A DNA stretch of 64,000 bases from Pseudomonas sp. B21-028 (GCF_024749045.1 NZ_CP087184.1:6429932-6493931), one strand, 5' to 3'; numbered from the stretch's first letter, positions 26,300-36,086 are shown. Notes: generated by a model not told the origin, from the letters alone. Numbers and translations: made by a program.

Positions 26300-27479
26300 T
26301 GAAAGCTCCTTGTTCAATTTTCGTACAACGCGCCCAGCCCATGGCCCGTTGGGCACCGGCGGCGAGACGGCCTTCCTGAATGCGGGTGAAGGTAAGCAGT
26401 CCGGGAGTTTGTTGCAACGTATAACCAAGCAAGGCATCGACCCCATCACATGCGCCGACGGCAAGCGTCACCCGTTGAGGCCAGGGGCTGTCGAGATTGC
26501 CTCGATTGGCCAACCGGATATCGTACAAACCGTCTTTTTCCTCCACCGTCAGGGCCAGGTGGCTGTCCAGTGTGTCTCCACGAGCCACCGCGCCGAGGGT
26601 GGTCAGGCTCCAGGCACGTCGGTCACCTGCCAGCGGCAGCCGAAACCAGATCAAGCCAGACAGGTGCTTTGGCGGTTCGGCGCGCAGAGTTGCGGCCAGC
26701 CCGGCCACTTGCTGCGGGTCTGCCAAGAGCTCCCGCCGTTCGCCTCCCCTATCGATCGGCACTTCGCTTTCAACCACCGGCACGCCGCTCTCCTGGGTCA
26801 ACAGCGCCACCCCATAAGCCGGCAGGGCCAGGTAGAACGGCCGCGTGGTGACCTTGCTCCAGCGTTCGGCCCAGTGCCGGGCCTGTTGCGGATCGAACAG
26901 CCCCTGTCGCGGGTCGCTCACCGCATGGACCTGTAACACGCTGCTGTCCACGGCTTCCAGCAGCCCGGGCAGCGCGGGGCTGTCGAGCCAGGCCGGCAAG
27001 GCCGTGATACTCAATCGCAACGTGGCTGGCAAGGTCAGGCGCAACCGTTTCAGGAACGTTCCGTAGGCCGGCAGTCGTGCGGTACCGGCATCATGGTCGA
27101 TCTCCACGCCCACCGGTGTCAGGCCTTGGGCTTGCCAGTCACTCAACACTTGCTGGATCTGTGTAATGACCTCGTCCTGATCCAGGGTTCCGAGCTGGCC
27201 GTCCAGGCGGATCACCGCGATCAGCGGCCGGCCATCGACCTTGAGCAAGGCCGGATCGATCCGCGCACGGCTCCAGCCCGCGCCGGGAAAAGCCTGCAAG
27301 GCCAGTACCCGCAAGCTCGAGAAGTCCTGATGGCTCTGGCGCAGCGCCAATGCGTGGGCCGGGGTCCACTGGCGTTGCCAGATATAGAGTTGTTGATCGA
27401 GAGGCGCGGCGGGCGGTGGCTCACAGCCCTGCAATAGCAACGCGACGAGTACCAGCGCTGTCCGGAAAAGAAAAGTCAT
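26286..27479 (-). CDS. DUF3142 domain lipoprotein
   Basis: 397-aa protein with a lipoprotein signal (MTFLFRTALVLVALLLQGC, lipobox LLQGC, Cys19). The mature part reads QLYIWQRQWTPAHALALRQ and then VIRLDGQLG and VGVEIDHDAGTARLPAYGTF, matching DUF3142, which looks like a TIM-barrel glycoside-hydrolase relative (the acidic VEIDHD position). Function is unknown. It is the first gene of a pair with the 719-aa exported protein (overlap of 14 bases). The 153-base gap before it holds its promoter. Confidence 0.83.
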   Translation of the reverse strand: MTFLFRTALVLVALLLQGCEPPPAAPLDQQLYIWQRQWTPAHALALRQSHQDFSSLRVLALQAFPGAGWSRARIDPALLKVDGRPLIAVIRLDGQLGTLDQDEVITQIQQVLSDWQAQGLTPVGVEIDHDAGTARLPAYGTFLKRLRLTLPATLRLSITALPAWLDSPALPGLLEAVDSSVLQVHAVSDPRQGLFDPQQARHWAERWSKVTTRPFYLALPAYGVALLTQESGVPVVESEVPIDRGGERRELLADPQQVAGLAATLRAEPPKHLSGLIWFRLPLAGDRRAWSLTTLGAVARGDTLDSHLALTVEEKDGLYDIRLANRGNLDSPWPQRVTLAVGACDGVDALLGYTLQQTPGLLTFTRIQEGRLAAGAQRAMGWARCTKIEQGAFNVYP

Positions 27480-27632
27480 GAACCTTCGTCACCCGCTAAA
27501 ACCCGGCAGATTACCGTGTCTTGCGCTGGACGGGCATAGGGCGAGGACATCGCACCGTAGTTTTCATGTGCCACAACCCGGTCAGGGCCGCGATATTGCC
27601 GAACGGCCCTTCCCGCGTGCTACAGGCTACCC

Positions 27633-28259
27633 TCAGACGGGCTTCTGCAAGCCGACAGCCGTACGCGGCATGCCCACGAACCCGGGCAGGGCCTCGACCC
27701 GCGCCAGCCACTCGCGGACATGGACGTAGTCCGCCAGCGACACGTTGCCCTCCGGCGCGTGGGCGATATAGGTGTAGCCGGCGACATCGGCGATGGTGGG
27801 CGCATCACCGGCGAGCCAGGTGCTGCTGCTTAAATGTTGATCGATGACTTTCAACAAATTGTGGGATCGAGCGATCACATCCTCGGCGTTATAAGGCGCG
27901 CCGAACACCGTGATCAGTCGCGCCGTGGCGGGTCCCGCATGGATTGGCCCGGCTGCCACCGACAACCAGCGCTGCACCCGGGCGGCACCCAACGGATCGC
28001 TCGGAAGCCAGCGGCCCTTGCCATATTTCTGCGCCAGGTACACCAGGATGGCGTTGGAGTCGGCCAGGACCACACCGTCATCGTCGATCACCGGTACTTG
28101 GCCAAACGGGTTGAGAGCCAGGAAGTCCGCCTGTTTGTGCGCTCCCTTGGCCAGATCGACGAAAACCACCTCGACCGGCAGTTCGAGCAGCGAAAGCATC
28201 AGTTGAACACGGTGGGCATGTCCGGAAAGCGGGAAGTGATAGAGCTTGATGGGGTTCAT
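27633..28259 (-). CDS. Glutathione S-transferase family protein
   Basis: 208-aa cytosolic GST. The thioredoxin-like N-terminal domain starts [20 protein letters not shown], with the cis-Pro segment [13 protein letters not shown] and the glutathione contact [12 protein letters not shown]. The C-terminal helical domain ends [21 protein letters not shown]. The catalytic residue is Ser11 in the first loop (PLSGHAHR) or a nearby residue. A LysR gene lies just upstream on the same strand and may control it. The substrate is unknown. Confidence 0.9.
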   Translation of the reverse strand: MNPIKLYHFPLSGHAHRVQLMLSLLELPVEVVFVDLAKGAHKQADFLALNPFGQVPVIDDDGVVLADSNAILVYLAQKYGKGRWLPSDPLGAARVQRWLSVAAGPIHAGPATARLITVFGAPYNAEDVIARSHNLLKVIDQHLSSSTWLAGDAPTIADVAGYTYIAHAPEGNVSLADYVHVREWLARVEALPGFVGMPRTAVGLQKPV

Positions 28260-28384
28260 GGTCGACTCCGCTGAAAATGACGCCGTCAGCAGAACGGCAT
28301 CGAGGGCGTCATCTTCCCTCTCAGTTAAAAACTAGAGAATCACCCGTAAACGCAATCCATTATTTCTTTCAACGAAACAATCCG

Positions 28385-29287
28385 TCAGCCTCTCAAGGCC
28401 GGGTCTCTGCGCAGGGCACTGACCGTGAAATCGACAAAACTGCGGACCCGAGCCGGCGCATTGCGGCCCCCTTGGTAAATCACATGAATCGGCAGAGGCG
28501 GCAGTTCGAAATCGGCCAGGACGATTTCCAGCCCTCCATTGGCGATCTCCTCCGCCACTTGATAAGACAGGACTCGCGTCATGCCCAGCCCTTGGCTGGC
28601 GGCGGTAATGGCAGCCTGGTTGGCTGTGACCACCAGCCGGGGCACCGGTCGAACCGCCAATGATTGTCCGGCGTCGACAAAGGTCCAGTTTCTGATCTGG
28701 CCGATGGCCGAGGAGGCTACCACCAGCGAACGTTCCAGCTCTTGCGGATGCCGGGGCCGACCATGCTGTGCGAAGAACGCGGGAGAGCCGCAGACGACCT
28801 GCCGCACTTCGCCAACGCGGACGGCATGCTGGTTGCTGTCGGGCAGCTCGCCAATGCGCACGGCGACGTCTACGCCCTCCTCCACCATGCTGACATTACG
28901 GTCCAGCAGCAAGGCATTGATGCTCACTTCCGGATACTGCTGCAGGTACTGCACCAGCAACGGCGTGACGAATAACTGACCGAACAGCACCGGCGCGGTA
29001 ATCGTCAGTTGCCCCCTGGGCTGGGCATGGCTGCCGGCCGCCGAATCCTCGGCCTCCTGGAGGTCACCCAGGATCCGTCGACAATCTTCCAGAAAGCGCT
29101 GGCCAGCTTCGCTCAGGTACACGCTGCGGGTGGTGCGAACCAGCAAAGGCGTGCCGATGCGTTGCTCCAGCGCCGCCACCGCACGGGTCACACTGGCCGC
29201 CGACAGACCCAGGCGCCGCGACGCCGCCGAAAAACCCGACTCCTGGGCAACAGCGATAAACACCTGCATTTCCTGAAACCTGTCCAT
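28385..29287 (-). CDS. LysR-family transcriptional regulator
   Basis: 300-aa DNA-binding regulator. The winged helix-turn-helix is at the N-terminus (MQVFIAVAQESGFSAASRRL then LSAASVTRAVAALEQRIGTP), followed by TRSVYLSEAGQRFLEDCRRI. The effector domain is the substrate-binding type (GQLTITAPVLFGQLFVTPLL, CrgA/DmlR group). ATG 29287 is chosen because the helix-turn-helix begins directly after it; the frame is open to 29509. It probably acts on itself or on the GST downstream. Confidence 0.92.
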   Translation of the reverse strand: MDRFQEMQVFIAVAQESGFSAASRRLGLSAASVTRAVAALEQRIGTPLLVRTTRSVYLSEAGQRFLEDCRRILGDLQEAEDSAAGSHAQPRGQLTITAPVLFGQLFVTPLLVQYLQQYPEVSINALLLDRNVSMVEEGVDVAVRIGELPDSNQHAVRVGEVRQVVCGSPAFFAQHGRPRHPQELERSLVVASSAIGQIRNWTFVDAGQSLAVRPVPRLVVTANQAAITAASQGLGMTRVLSYQVAEEIANGGLEIVLADFELPPLPIHVIYQGGRNAPARVRSFVDFTVSALRRDPALRG

Positions 29288-29462
29288 CCATCCCCCGATG
29301 AGAAATCCTGATACAAGTTTTCCAAACACCGCAAAGCCAGGCCGCACGGCCATTGTAGGGCCTGGGCAAACGAACCGTAGCGTGGCGACCCGGTTGCAGT
29401 TGGCCAGCCTTGCTACCATCTTGCTCATCATTACCGTTTGATGACTAATAAACAGCACAGAA

Positions 29463-29556
29463 CCCTGTGGGAGCGAGCCTGCTCGCGATAGCGGTAAATC
29501 AGTCGCCACCTTATTACTGATCTATAGCTATCGCGAGCAGGCTCGCTCCCACAGGG
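29463..29556. repeat. REP doublet (perfect 30-base arms)
   Basis: Arms at 29463-29492 and 29527-29556 are perfect complements around a 34-base spacer and contain the GTGGGAGCGAGCC core. The 307-base gap 29288-29594 between LysR and the next gene otherwise shows only promoter-like AT-rich sequence near 29430-29450. Confidence 0.92.
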
Positions 29557-29594
29557 ATTTGTGCCGGTTGTAGACTCAGTACAAGGCCATTTTC

Positions 29595-31808
29595 GTGAAC
29601 GTTTTATACCGTGAATTGACCCGTCCCCTCGCCTCTTTGATCACCTTGGCCGGGCTGGTCCTGATCGTTCCCCTCGCCCTGCGTCTCGCACTGGGTTGGT
29701 CCGATCCGTTGGGCTACCTGTCCGACCTGGGCGTTGGCGGGTTGCTGCTCGCGCTGCTTTACCGGCGCCCCCTCTGGCTGGCGCTGCCTGTGCTGCTGGC
29801 CTGGACCGCACTGACGTTGGCCAACATCGAGCTGATCAGCGCCGTCGGACGCATGCCCAATCCCTCGGACCTGCGCTACCTGACCGATCCGCAATTCGTC
29901 GGAAACTCCAGCAGTGGCGGCTTCGCCCATCCCTGGTTGGCCGCGCTGCAACTGACAGCGCTGGCGATCTGGTTGATGGTCCAGTGGGCAGGCCGCTCAC
30001 GCCGCGCACCGCCCTTGCCGTGCCACGCCTGGGCATTGCCGGCGCTGCTCCTGCTGTTCCATGGCACCCTGCAATCCTGGCGTCCCACCGAGGCGGACCA
30101 ATGGAATGTGTTCAATCTACCCCATCAACTCGCCACGGCGGCGGTCGCAGCCGGGCAGGACCGGATCCAGCATTGGCTTGAAGGTGATGCCGGCGTCCAG
30201 GTGCCGCCGATGGAAGGCCTTACCCGGCTGGACCTTGATGGAGAGAAACTGCTGGCCGCGCCAGGCCAGGCGCGCAACGTGCTGGTCATCACCCTGGAAG
30301 GCATCCCCGGTGCCTATATCAGTGCCAACCGTCAGGCCCTGAACGCCGGCTATCAGGAAAACCCCATGCCGCGCCTCAGCGCCTGGGCCGAGCGAGGTAT
30401 GAATACGCCCGATTACGTCCTGCACAGCCACCAGACCATCCGCGGCCTGTACGCGATGTTGTGCGGCGACTACGACAAGCTCGACGACGGCACGCCCAAG
30501 GGCGTCGAAATGCTCAACCAGACCCAGCGCAACCTGGCCTGCCTGCCGGCCCAGTTGCGCCAGCATGGCTTTGTCACGCACTTCCTGCAGGGTGCGGGCC
30601 TGCGGTTCATGGCCAAGGACCGGATCATGCCCCACATCGGTTTCGACACGACCCTGGGCATGGAGTGGTTCACCCAACCCGCATACCTGGAATTCCCCTG
30701 GGGCAAGGACGACAAGACGTTCTTCGAAGGCGCACTGGACTATGTCGGGCAACTGCAACAAACGGACAAGCCCTGGATGCTCACCCTGCTGACCGTGGGC
30801 ACGCACCAGCCCTATTCTGCCCCGGATGACTACCTGCAGCGCTATGACACCGCCAAACAGGCCGCCGTGGGGTACCTGGACGATGCGCTGGACAGTTTCC
30901 TCATCGGCCTGGAACGCCAGGGCATCCTGAAAGACACCCTGGTGGTGATCACCTCGGACGAGTCCCATGGCATCGACGATGTACGCCTGGCGTCCTCCTG
31001 GGGCTTCAACCTGATGCTGGCGCCGGAACCCTTGCCGCGCATCAAGTCTGGGACCTATGGTCACGTGGACCTCACCGCCTCGATCCTCGACTACTTCGGT
31101 TTCCCGGTGCCTGCGTCGTTGTCTGGCCGTTCGATGTTGCGGCACTACACGACGGGCCGGGAAATCATGTCGTTCACCAATGGCATGCTGCGCTACCACG
31201 ACGGCAAGAACACGTTTACCGAATGCGACTTCCTGCAGCGTTGCCGCTATTACACCAGCGAAGGCTTCATCACTGACCGGGCGACCTATGGCGGGCACTA
31301 CAGCGGCCAGCGGGCCAGGCTGATCAGCGCACGGGCAACGGCCCTGGACCAGACGCTGCTGCGCACTCCCCTGAACCAGCATTATCAGTTCGGCAGCACC
31401 GAGAAAATTCCACTTCCAGCCCATGTGTCCAACGACTGGACCGACAACCTGATCGGCGCCCAGTACCTGGAAATGCCCAAGGGCTCACAAACCCGCGTCA
31501 GCCTGAGCATCCGAGCCATAGAGGCGAACCATACAGCCTACATTTCCCTCAAGGCCAAGGAGTTCGAGCGGGATGTGCCCATGGAACTGCCCACCGATGT
31601 AGCGGTGACGCCCGAACAACCGCTGGTGATGAACATCCGTTTCGATAACCCGCAGACACGCAAGGCGTTCTCCTTCCATTTGCTGGGTCACGGGGAAGGT
31701 GCCATCGAAATCACCGATTTCAGCGTCGTGACCGAACTGCCGGAGCAGGAGGACCAGCCCGAATACCTGGACGATATGCAGGACGACAGCCAGGCCCAGT
31801 CCAGTTGA
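29595..31808 (+). CDS. LTA synthase-like sulfatase-superfamily membrane protein
   Basis: 737-aa protein. N-terminal membrane domain of four or five helices (LASLITLAGLVLIVPLAL, GGLLLALLYRRPLWLALPVLL, WLAALQLTALAIWLMVQW) precedes a periplasmic sulfatase-fold domain (about 235-545): NVLVITLEGIPGAYIS, HQTIRGLYAMLCGDYD (nucleophile Thr by analogy with LtaS) and VVITSDESHGIDD (metal Asp/His). The last 150 residues form a strand-rich extra domain. Gram-negative relatives move phosphoglycerol or phosphoethanolamine onto periplasmic glucans. GTG start with ACAAGG at 8 bases. The acceptor cannot be read from sequence. Confidence 0.88.
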   Translation: MNVLYRELTRPLASLITLAGLVLIVPLALRLALGWSDPLGYLSDLGVGGLLLALLYRRPLWLALPVLLAWTALTLANIELISAVGRMPNPSDLRYLTDPQFVGNSSSGGFAHPWLAALQLTALAIWLMVQWAGRSRRAPPLPCHAWALPALLLLFHGTLQSWRPTEADQWNVFNLPHQLATAAVAAGQDRIQHWLEGDAGVQVPPMEGLTRLDLDGEKLLAAPGQARNVLVITLEGIPGAYISANRQALNAGYQENPMPRLSAWAERGMNTPDYVLHSHQTIRGLYAMLCGDYDKLDDGTPKGVEMLNQTQRNLACLPAQLRQHGFVTHFLQGAGLRFMAKDRIMPHIGFDTTLGMEWFTQPAYLEFPWGKDDKTFFEGALDYVGQLQQTDKPWMLTLLTVGTHQPYSAPDDYLQRYDTAKQAAVGYLDDALDSFLIGLERQGILKDTLVVITSDESHGIDDVRLASSWGFNLMLAPEPLPRIKSGTYGHVDLTASILDYFGFPVPASLSGRSMLRHYTTGREIMSFTNGMLRYHDGKNTFTECDFLQRCRYYTSEGFITDRATYGGHYSGQRARLISARATALDQTLLRTPLNQHYQFGSTEKIPLPAHVSNDWTDNLIGAQYLEMPKGSQTRVSLSIRAIEANHTAYISLKAKEFERDVPMELPTDVAVTPEQPLVMNIRFDNPQTRKAFSFHLLGHGEGAIEITDFSVVTELPEQEDQPEYLDDMQDDSQAQSS

Positions 31809-31854
31809 ACAATAAACCGTTGAATCATCGGGGCTGATCGCTACGTTTCAATAC

Positions 31855-32598
31855 TTATCCACAAGGCATCGCTTCACCGGCCGGAGCTACCTGCCAACTG
31901 GTACTGAGGATGATCCGTGTGGCGTTTCGCTGAATCGGCACCAGATGGTGCAGCGTGGTACCGGACTTGAGGAAATACACATCACCCTTGAGGTGGTGAC
32001 AGGCCTTGCCGGGGCTGTCCAGGCTGTATTCCCAGACGTGCAAGTCATCCTTGTTGTCGTTGCTGTAGGGCACGCATTGCAGGACATCGCCGCCCTCCGG
32101 GTCCTCCGGCGCCTCGATGATCCAGACCAGGGTGTAGGGATAATCGCCCCAATGCCAACCGTGGGTATCGTCTGGATGATTCAGCCGGCTGATCAGGTAC
32201 TGACCGCGATCCTGGCAAGACACCAGGTCTTCGCCTGCAATACTGCCGAGGAAGTGGCGTAGTGACTCGGAGTGATAAAGCGCCGGAACCACGGCTCCAC
32301 CCTCGGCAATCTGCGCTTGAGGGATCACATGGATCTGGCGGTGGGGATCATGGATAAACAGGACGGTCGCCTCGTGTCCTGCCGAATATTCATCGAGCAA
32401 CCCATGCACTTCGGCATGAAGCTCTTCCCACATCTCGCCAGGTAGAAATGAAAAGTCCTTGAAGTGGAAATAGCCATCCCGGCGAAACGCGTTGCGAACC
32501 TGCTTCATCCGGATTTCATTGTTGAGGAAATCCTGGAAGGGTCTGGAAAGGTCCTGTTCCACATCCATCAAGGCCCGACGTGCTTTTCGATTACTCAT
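31855..32598 (-). CDS. Fe(II)/2-oxoglutarate enzyme of the BesD amino-acid halogenase type
   Basis: 247-aa protein. The iron site reads HGWHWGDYP (146-154): His149-Trp-Gly151, with Gly in place of the Asp ligand, the hallmark of halogenases that leave room for chloride. The second His is 217 or 218 (TLHHLVPI), and Arg224 or Arg228 can bind 2-oxoglutarate. The spacing H-x2-H-x-G-D equals the substrate and iron residues I recall for BesD (His134, His137, Gly139, Asp140), a lysine 4-chlorinase. WIIEAPEDPEGGDVLQCVPY also fits this family. No bes pathway genes adjoin it. It converges on the LTA-synthase-like gene. Family placement is from memory; substrate is unknown. Confidence 0.72.
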   Translation of the reverse strand: MSNRKARRALMDVEQDLSRPFQDFLNNEIRMKQVRNAFRRDGYFHFKDFSFLPGEMWEELHAEVHGLLDEYSAGHEATVLFIHDPHRQIHVIPQAQIAEGGAVVPALYHSESLRHFLGSIAGEDLVSCQDRGQYLISRLNHPDDTHGWHWGDYPYTLVWIIEAPEDPEGGDVLQCVPYSNDNKDDLHVWEYSLDSPGKACHHLKGDVYFLKSGTTLHHLVPIQRNATRIILSTSWQVAPAGEAMPCG

Positions 32599-32827
32599 TC
32601 ATTGCTCCATCCATGGTCCGATTGTAGGACGATGGAACTGTTCGCTACAGTGCAACAGACGACAACAAACGGTAGTTTTACGCCAAATGCACACCTTTCC
32701 AGGGACCGTGCAATTCTCGTTTATGAGGCATCTGTCTATCAGGATGGGTATTGCGCTGGCGATATTCGGCCATGCCCACTGGTCTTTCGCCAAAGGCCTC
32801 GCTACGCCTACGGGCCGGGAGCTGAAA

Positions 32828-33424
32828 CTAACCCAGCAATCGATGCAACTTGGCGTACTGCAACAGCATGATGGTCTTGCCGTCGCAGATTTCCCCGCTC
32901 TCGATCATGCCCAGGGCCTGATCGAGCGGCAGTTCCAACACCTCGATTTCCTCGCCTTCTTCTTCCAGCCCACCGCCTTCGTGCCGCTTGTCTTCGTCGA
33001 AATACTCGCCGACGAAAAAATGCACCCGCTCCGTCACCGAGCCAGGGCTCATGAAGGCTTCGAAGACCTTGCGCACGTCCTGGACGATATAACCGGTTTC
33101 CTCCTGGGTTTCCTTGCGGATGCACGTATGTGGATCGTCGTTATCCAACAGGCCGGCGCAGGTTTCGATCAACAGGCCATCGTGCCCATTGACGAAGGCC
33201 GGGAAGCGGAATTGCCGGGTCAGCACGACGGTTTGCTTGGCCTTGCTATACAGCAGGATGGTCGCGCCGTTGCCGCGATCATAGGTTTCGCGGGTCAGCT
33301 CACGCCATTGGCCGTTGCGACCGAGGTAGTCGTAGGTGGTTTTGCGCAGGACGTACCAGTTGTCCGAGAGGACTTCGACGTTCTTGATACGCACGCGATC
33401 TTTCGTGGTGGTGACGTGTGACAT
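32828..33424 (-). CDS. nudK: NUDIX hydrolase, NudK (GDP-mannose pyrophosphatase)-like
   Basis: 198-aa enzyme of the ADP-ribose/GDP-mannose type that splits nucleoside diphosphate sugars. The NUDIX box is present: G-L-L-D-N-D-D-P then RKETQEETGYI, with the acidic metal residues. The N-terminus DRVRIKNVEVLSDNWYVLRK and RQFRFP are typical of NudK. ATG 33424 has GGAG close upstream; an in-frame ATG at 33436 is possible. A decayed copy of its 5' end is seen at 39692. The gap 32599-32827 upstream of the halogenase holds no gene. Confidence 0.88.
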   Translation of the reverse strand: MSHVTTTKDRVRIKNVEVLSDNWYVLRKTTYDYLGRNGQWRELTRETYDRGNGATILLYSKAKQTVVLTRQFRFPAFVNGHDGLLIETCAGLLDNDDPHTCIRKETQEETGYIVQDVRKVFEAFMSPGSVTERVHFFVGEYFDEDKRHEGGGLEEEGEEIEVLELPLDQALGMIESGEICDGKTIMLLQYAKLHRLLG

Positions 33425-33476
33425 TAACCACTCCATGCCTGGTGTTTGAGCAGCAGGCTAGCAGAGCCCGGCGCGG

Positions 33477-34910
33477 TCACTCCAGTACAGTGGCGAAGAC
33501 TTTGCCGGGGTTCATTAAGCCGGCGGGGTCCAGCGTGCGTTTGATGGCACGCATCAACTCGATTTCCACAGGGTCCTTGAAGCGGACTGCCGCCTCAGGC
33601 TTGGCTTGCCCCAGGCCATGTTCGGCGCTGATGCTGCCGTTGAAGGCACTCGTCATCCGGTAGATGACCTGCATGATCGCGTGTTCATGGGTCTTGAACG
33701 AGGCGTCCGTATCTCCGAGCGGTTTGCTGATGTTGTAGTGCAGGTTGCCATCGCCCATGTGCCCATAAGAAACAATGCGCACGCCAGGGAAGTCCTGTTG
33801 CAGGGCCTTGTCGGTGCACTCGATGAATTCCGGTATCCGGCTCACCGGCACGCTGATGTCATGCTTGAGACTCGGACCTTCATGATTCTGCGCCTCGGAA
33901 ATGCCCTCGCGCAGCGCCCAGAGCGCCGCAGCTTGTGCCTGGCTGCCGGCCAGTACCGCATCGTTGATCCAGCCGCGCTCCAAGGCGCTGGCCAGGGCGT
34001 TTTCAAGCAGCAGCGCCAGGGGCGCGTCGGGCACGGTGTCGCGCAATTCGATCAAGGCGTACCAAGGGTGCTTCGCAGCCAGCGGGTCGCTGCAGCCGGC
34101 CACATGGTCCAGGACAAAATCCAGGCTCTGGCGCGACATCATCTCGAAGCCCGTCAGGCGGTCGGCACACAAGCCGCGAACATGACCGATCAAGTTCACC
34201 GCTGCCTGCGGCGAAGGCAGCGCGACCCAGGCTGTCGCCGTGCTGTGGGTCATCGGGAACAGTTTGAGCACCGCCGCCGTGATGATGCCGAGCGTGCCCT
34301 CCGAGCCGATGAATAGATGCTTGAGATCGTAACCGGTATTGTCTTTGCGCAAGCCCCGCAACCCGTTCCAGACGCGGCCGTCAGGCAGCACCACTTCCAG
34401 GCCGAGGGTGAGCTCACGCATGTTGCCGTATCGCAGCACTGCCGTGCCGCCGGCATTGGTCGCCAGGTTGCCGCCCACCGTGCAGCTGCCCTCCGCTCCC
34501 AGTGAGAGCGGAAACAGGCGACCGGCCTGGTGGGCGGTCTCCTGTAATTGTTGGAGTATCACACCGGCCTCGACTGTGATGGTTTCGTTAGCCAGGTCGA
34601 TTTCACGGATACGTTTCATCCGGGTCAAGGACAACACCAGTTGGCTGCCAGAGGCGTCAGGGATCGAGCCGCCGCATAAGCCGGTGTTGCCGCCTTGCGG
34701 CACCAGGGCAACCTGGGCGTCATGACAGATGCGTACCACCTCGGCCACTTCTTCGGTCGTGGCCGGACGTACCACCAAGGCCGCCTGGCCTTGATAGGCG
34801 TTACGCCAATCCGTCAGATAGCCCTGCATCAGCTCAGGGTCGCGCACCAATCCTGCTTGCCCGACCACCCGCTCGATGCGTTGCAGCACCTCTAGGCTCA
34901 ATGATGGCAT
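33477..34910 (-). CDS. FAD-linked D-2-hydroxyacid dehydrogenase (GlcD/D2HGDH family)
   Basis: 477-aa flavoprotein. The FAD_binding_4 domain (about 35-215) contains VALVPQGGNTGLCGGSIPD and GAEGSCTVGGNLATNAGGTA; the FAD-oxidase C domain contains SYGHMGDGNLHYNI and ends SAEHGLGQAKPEAA and DPAGLMNPGKV. It oxidises a D-2-hydroxyacid such as D-2-hydroxyglutarate or D-lactate to the keto acid. It is the last gene of the tctCBA-dehydratase operon with an 18-base gap, which suggests a role in hydroxyacid or sugar-acid catabolism. The true substrate is unknown. Confidence 0.9.
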   Translation of the reverse strand: MPSLSLEVLQRIERVVGQAGLVRDPELMQGYLTDWRNAYQGQAALVVRPATTEEVAEVVRICHDAQVALVPQGGNTGLCGGSIPDASGSQLVLSLTRMKRIREIDLANETITVEAGVILQQLQETAHQAGRLFPLSLGAEGSCTVGGNLATNAGGTAVLRYGNMRELTLGLEVVLPDGRVWNGLRGLRKDNTGYDLKHLFIGSEGTLGIITAAVLKLFPMTHSTATAWVALPSPQAAVNLIGHVRGLCADRLTGFEMMSRQSLDFVLDHVAGCSDPLAAKHPWYALIELRDTVPDAPLALLLENALASALERGWINDAVLAGSQAQAAALWALREGISEAQNHEGPSLKHDISVPVSRIPEFIECTDKALQQDFPGVRIVSYGHMGDGNLHYNISKPLGDTDASFKTHEHAIMQVIYRMTSAFNGSISAEHGLGQAKPEAAVRFKDPVEIELMRAIKRTLDPAGLMNPGKVFATVLE

Positions 34911-34928
34911 CCTCTGTCCTCGACTGGT

Positions 34929-36086
34929 TTACGGACGCTGCCCGAACGCTGCCTGGTTCGCCGTCCAGCCAGCCATCCGCTCGCTCAAGGACAACCCAAG
35001 GCCAGGCCGGGTAGGCACTAACATGCGTCCATCGCGGGTCTGCATGCGTTCGTTGAACAGTGGCTCCAGCCATTCGAAATGCTCAACCCATGGCTCGCGG
35101 CTGTACGTGGCGGCCAGATGAATGTGCAGCTCCATGGCAAAGTGCGGCGCGATCATCAATCCCGCTTGCTCGGCCAAGGCCTGGACCTTGAGGTACGGGG
35201 TGATGCCACCGACACGGGGCGCATCGGGCATCAGGTAATCGGCGGCGCGCAGCTTGATGAATTCCCAGTGCTCGGCAACGCTGGTGAGCATTTCACCGGT
35301 CGCGATCGGCGTATCGAATTGCAGGGCCAGCGCGGCATGACCTTCGGCGTCGTAGCAATCCAACGGCTCCTCGATCCAGACCAGGTTGAACGGCTCGAGA
35401 CGTCGACACATTCGCTGTGCAGTAGGTCGGTCCCATTGCTGGTTAGCGTCGACCATCAGCGGAAAATCATCCCCCAAATGTTTGCGGATGGTGCTGACAC
35501 GGCGCAGATCCAGCGCCTGGTCAGGCTGGCCGACCTTGAGCTTGATGCCCCCGATGCCCTTCTCCCGGGAGAGGTCGGTATTGATCATTAATTGGTCAAG
35601 CGGTGTGTGGAGGAACCCACCCGACGTGTTGTAGCACTGAACGGAATCGCGATGGGCGCCCAGCAAGCGAGCCAGGGAAAGATTTGCCCGCTTGGCTTTC
35701 AGATCCCACAAGGCGACATCAAACGCACCAATCGCCTGGGTGGCCAGACCGCTGCGCCCCACCGAAGCACCGGCCCAGCAGAGCTTGTCCCACAACTTGG
35801 AGATGTCGCTGGGGTTTTCACCGATGAGGCTGGGGGCGACTTCCTGGGCATGGGCAAATTGCCCGGGACCACCGGCGCGCTTGGAATAGCTGAATCCCAG
35901 ACCCTGATGGCCGTCCCGGGTTTCGATTTCCACAAACAGAATGGCGATTTCCGTCATCGGCTTTTGCCGACCGGTGAGCACCTTGGCGTCGCTGATGGGA
36001 TTGGCCAGCGGCAGGAAGACCGAGGCCACGCGCACCCAGGCAATACGGTCGTCGTCGGCGGAAGGTAATGGAGGCGTGTCTTGCAT
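34929..36086 (-). CDS. Enolase-superfamily dehydratase, L-talarate/galactarate dehydratase-like
   Basis: 385-aa enzyme of the mandelate racemase subgroup. KxK is GIKLKVGQP, metal ligands are in VDANQQWD, WIEEPLD and ATGEML, and the His of the His/Asp dyad is in PHFAMELHIHLA with Asp in MPDAPRVGG. The wording fits talarate/galactarate dehydratase, which removes water from aldarates to give a 2-keto-3-deoxy acid. ATG 36086 has GGAG upstream; an extension to 36125 is weaker. Lies between tctA and the FAD dehydrogenase. Other acid sugars are possible. Confidence 0.85.
   Translation of the reverse strand: MQDTPPLPSADDDRIAWVRVASVFLPLANPISDAKVLTGRQKPMTEIAILFVEIETRDGHQGLGFSYSKRAGGPGQFAHAQEVAPSLIGENPSDISKLWDKLCWAGASVGRSGLATQAIGAFDVALWDLKAKRANLSLARLLGAHRDSVQCYNTSGGFLHTPLDQLMINTDLSREKGIGGIKLKVGQPDQALDLRRVSTIRKHLGDDFPLMVDANQQWDRPTAQRMCRRLEPFNLVWIEEPLDCYDAEGHAALALQFDTPIATGEMLTSVAEHWEFIKLRAADYLMPDAPRVGGITPYLKVQALAEQAGLMIAPHFAMELHIHLAATYSREPWVEHFEWLEPLFNERMQTRDGRMLVPTRPGLGLSLSERMAGWTANQAAFGQRP

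Noticed and set aside
30117..31424. Open frame of 435 codons opposite the LTA-synthase-like gene
   Set aside because: Antisense shadow with no recognisable domain; the + strand gene has clear sulfatase motifs.
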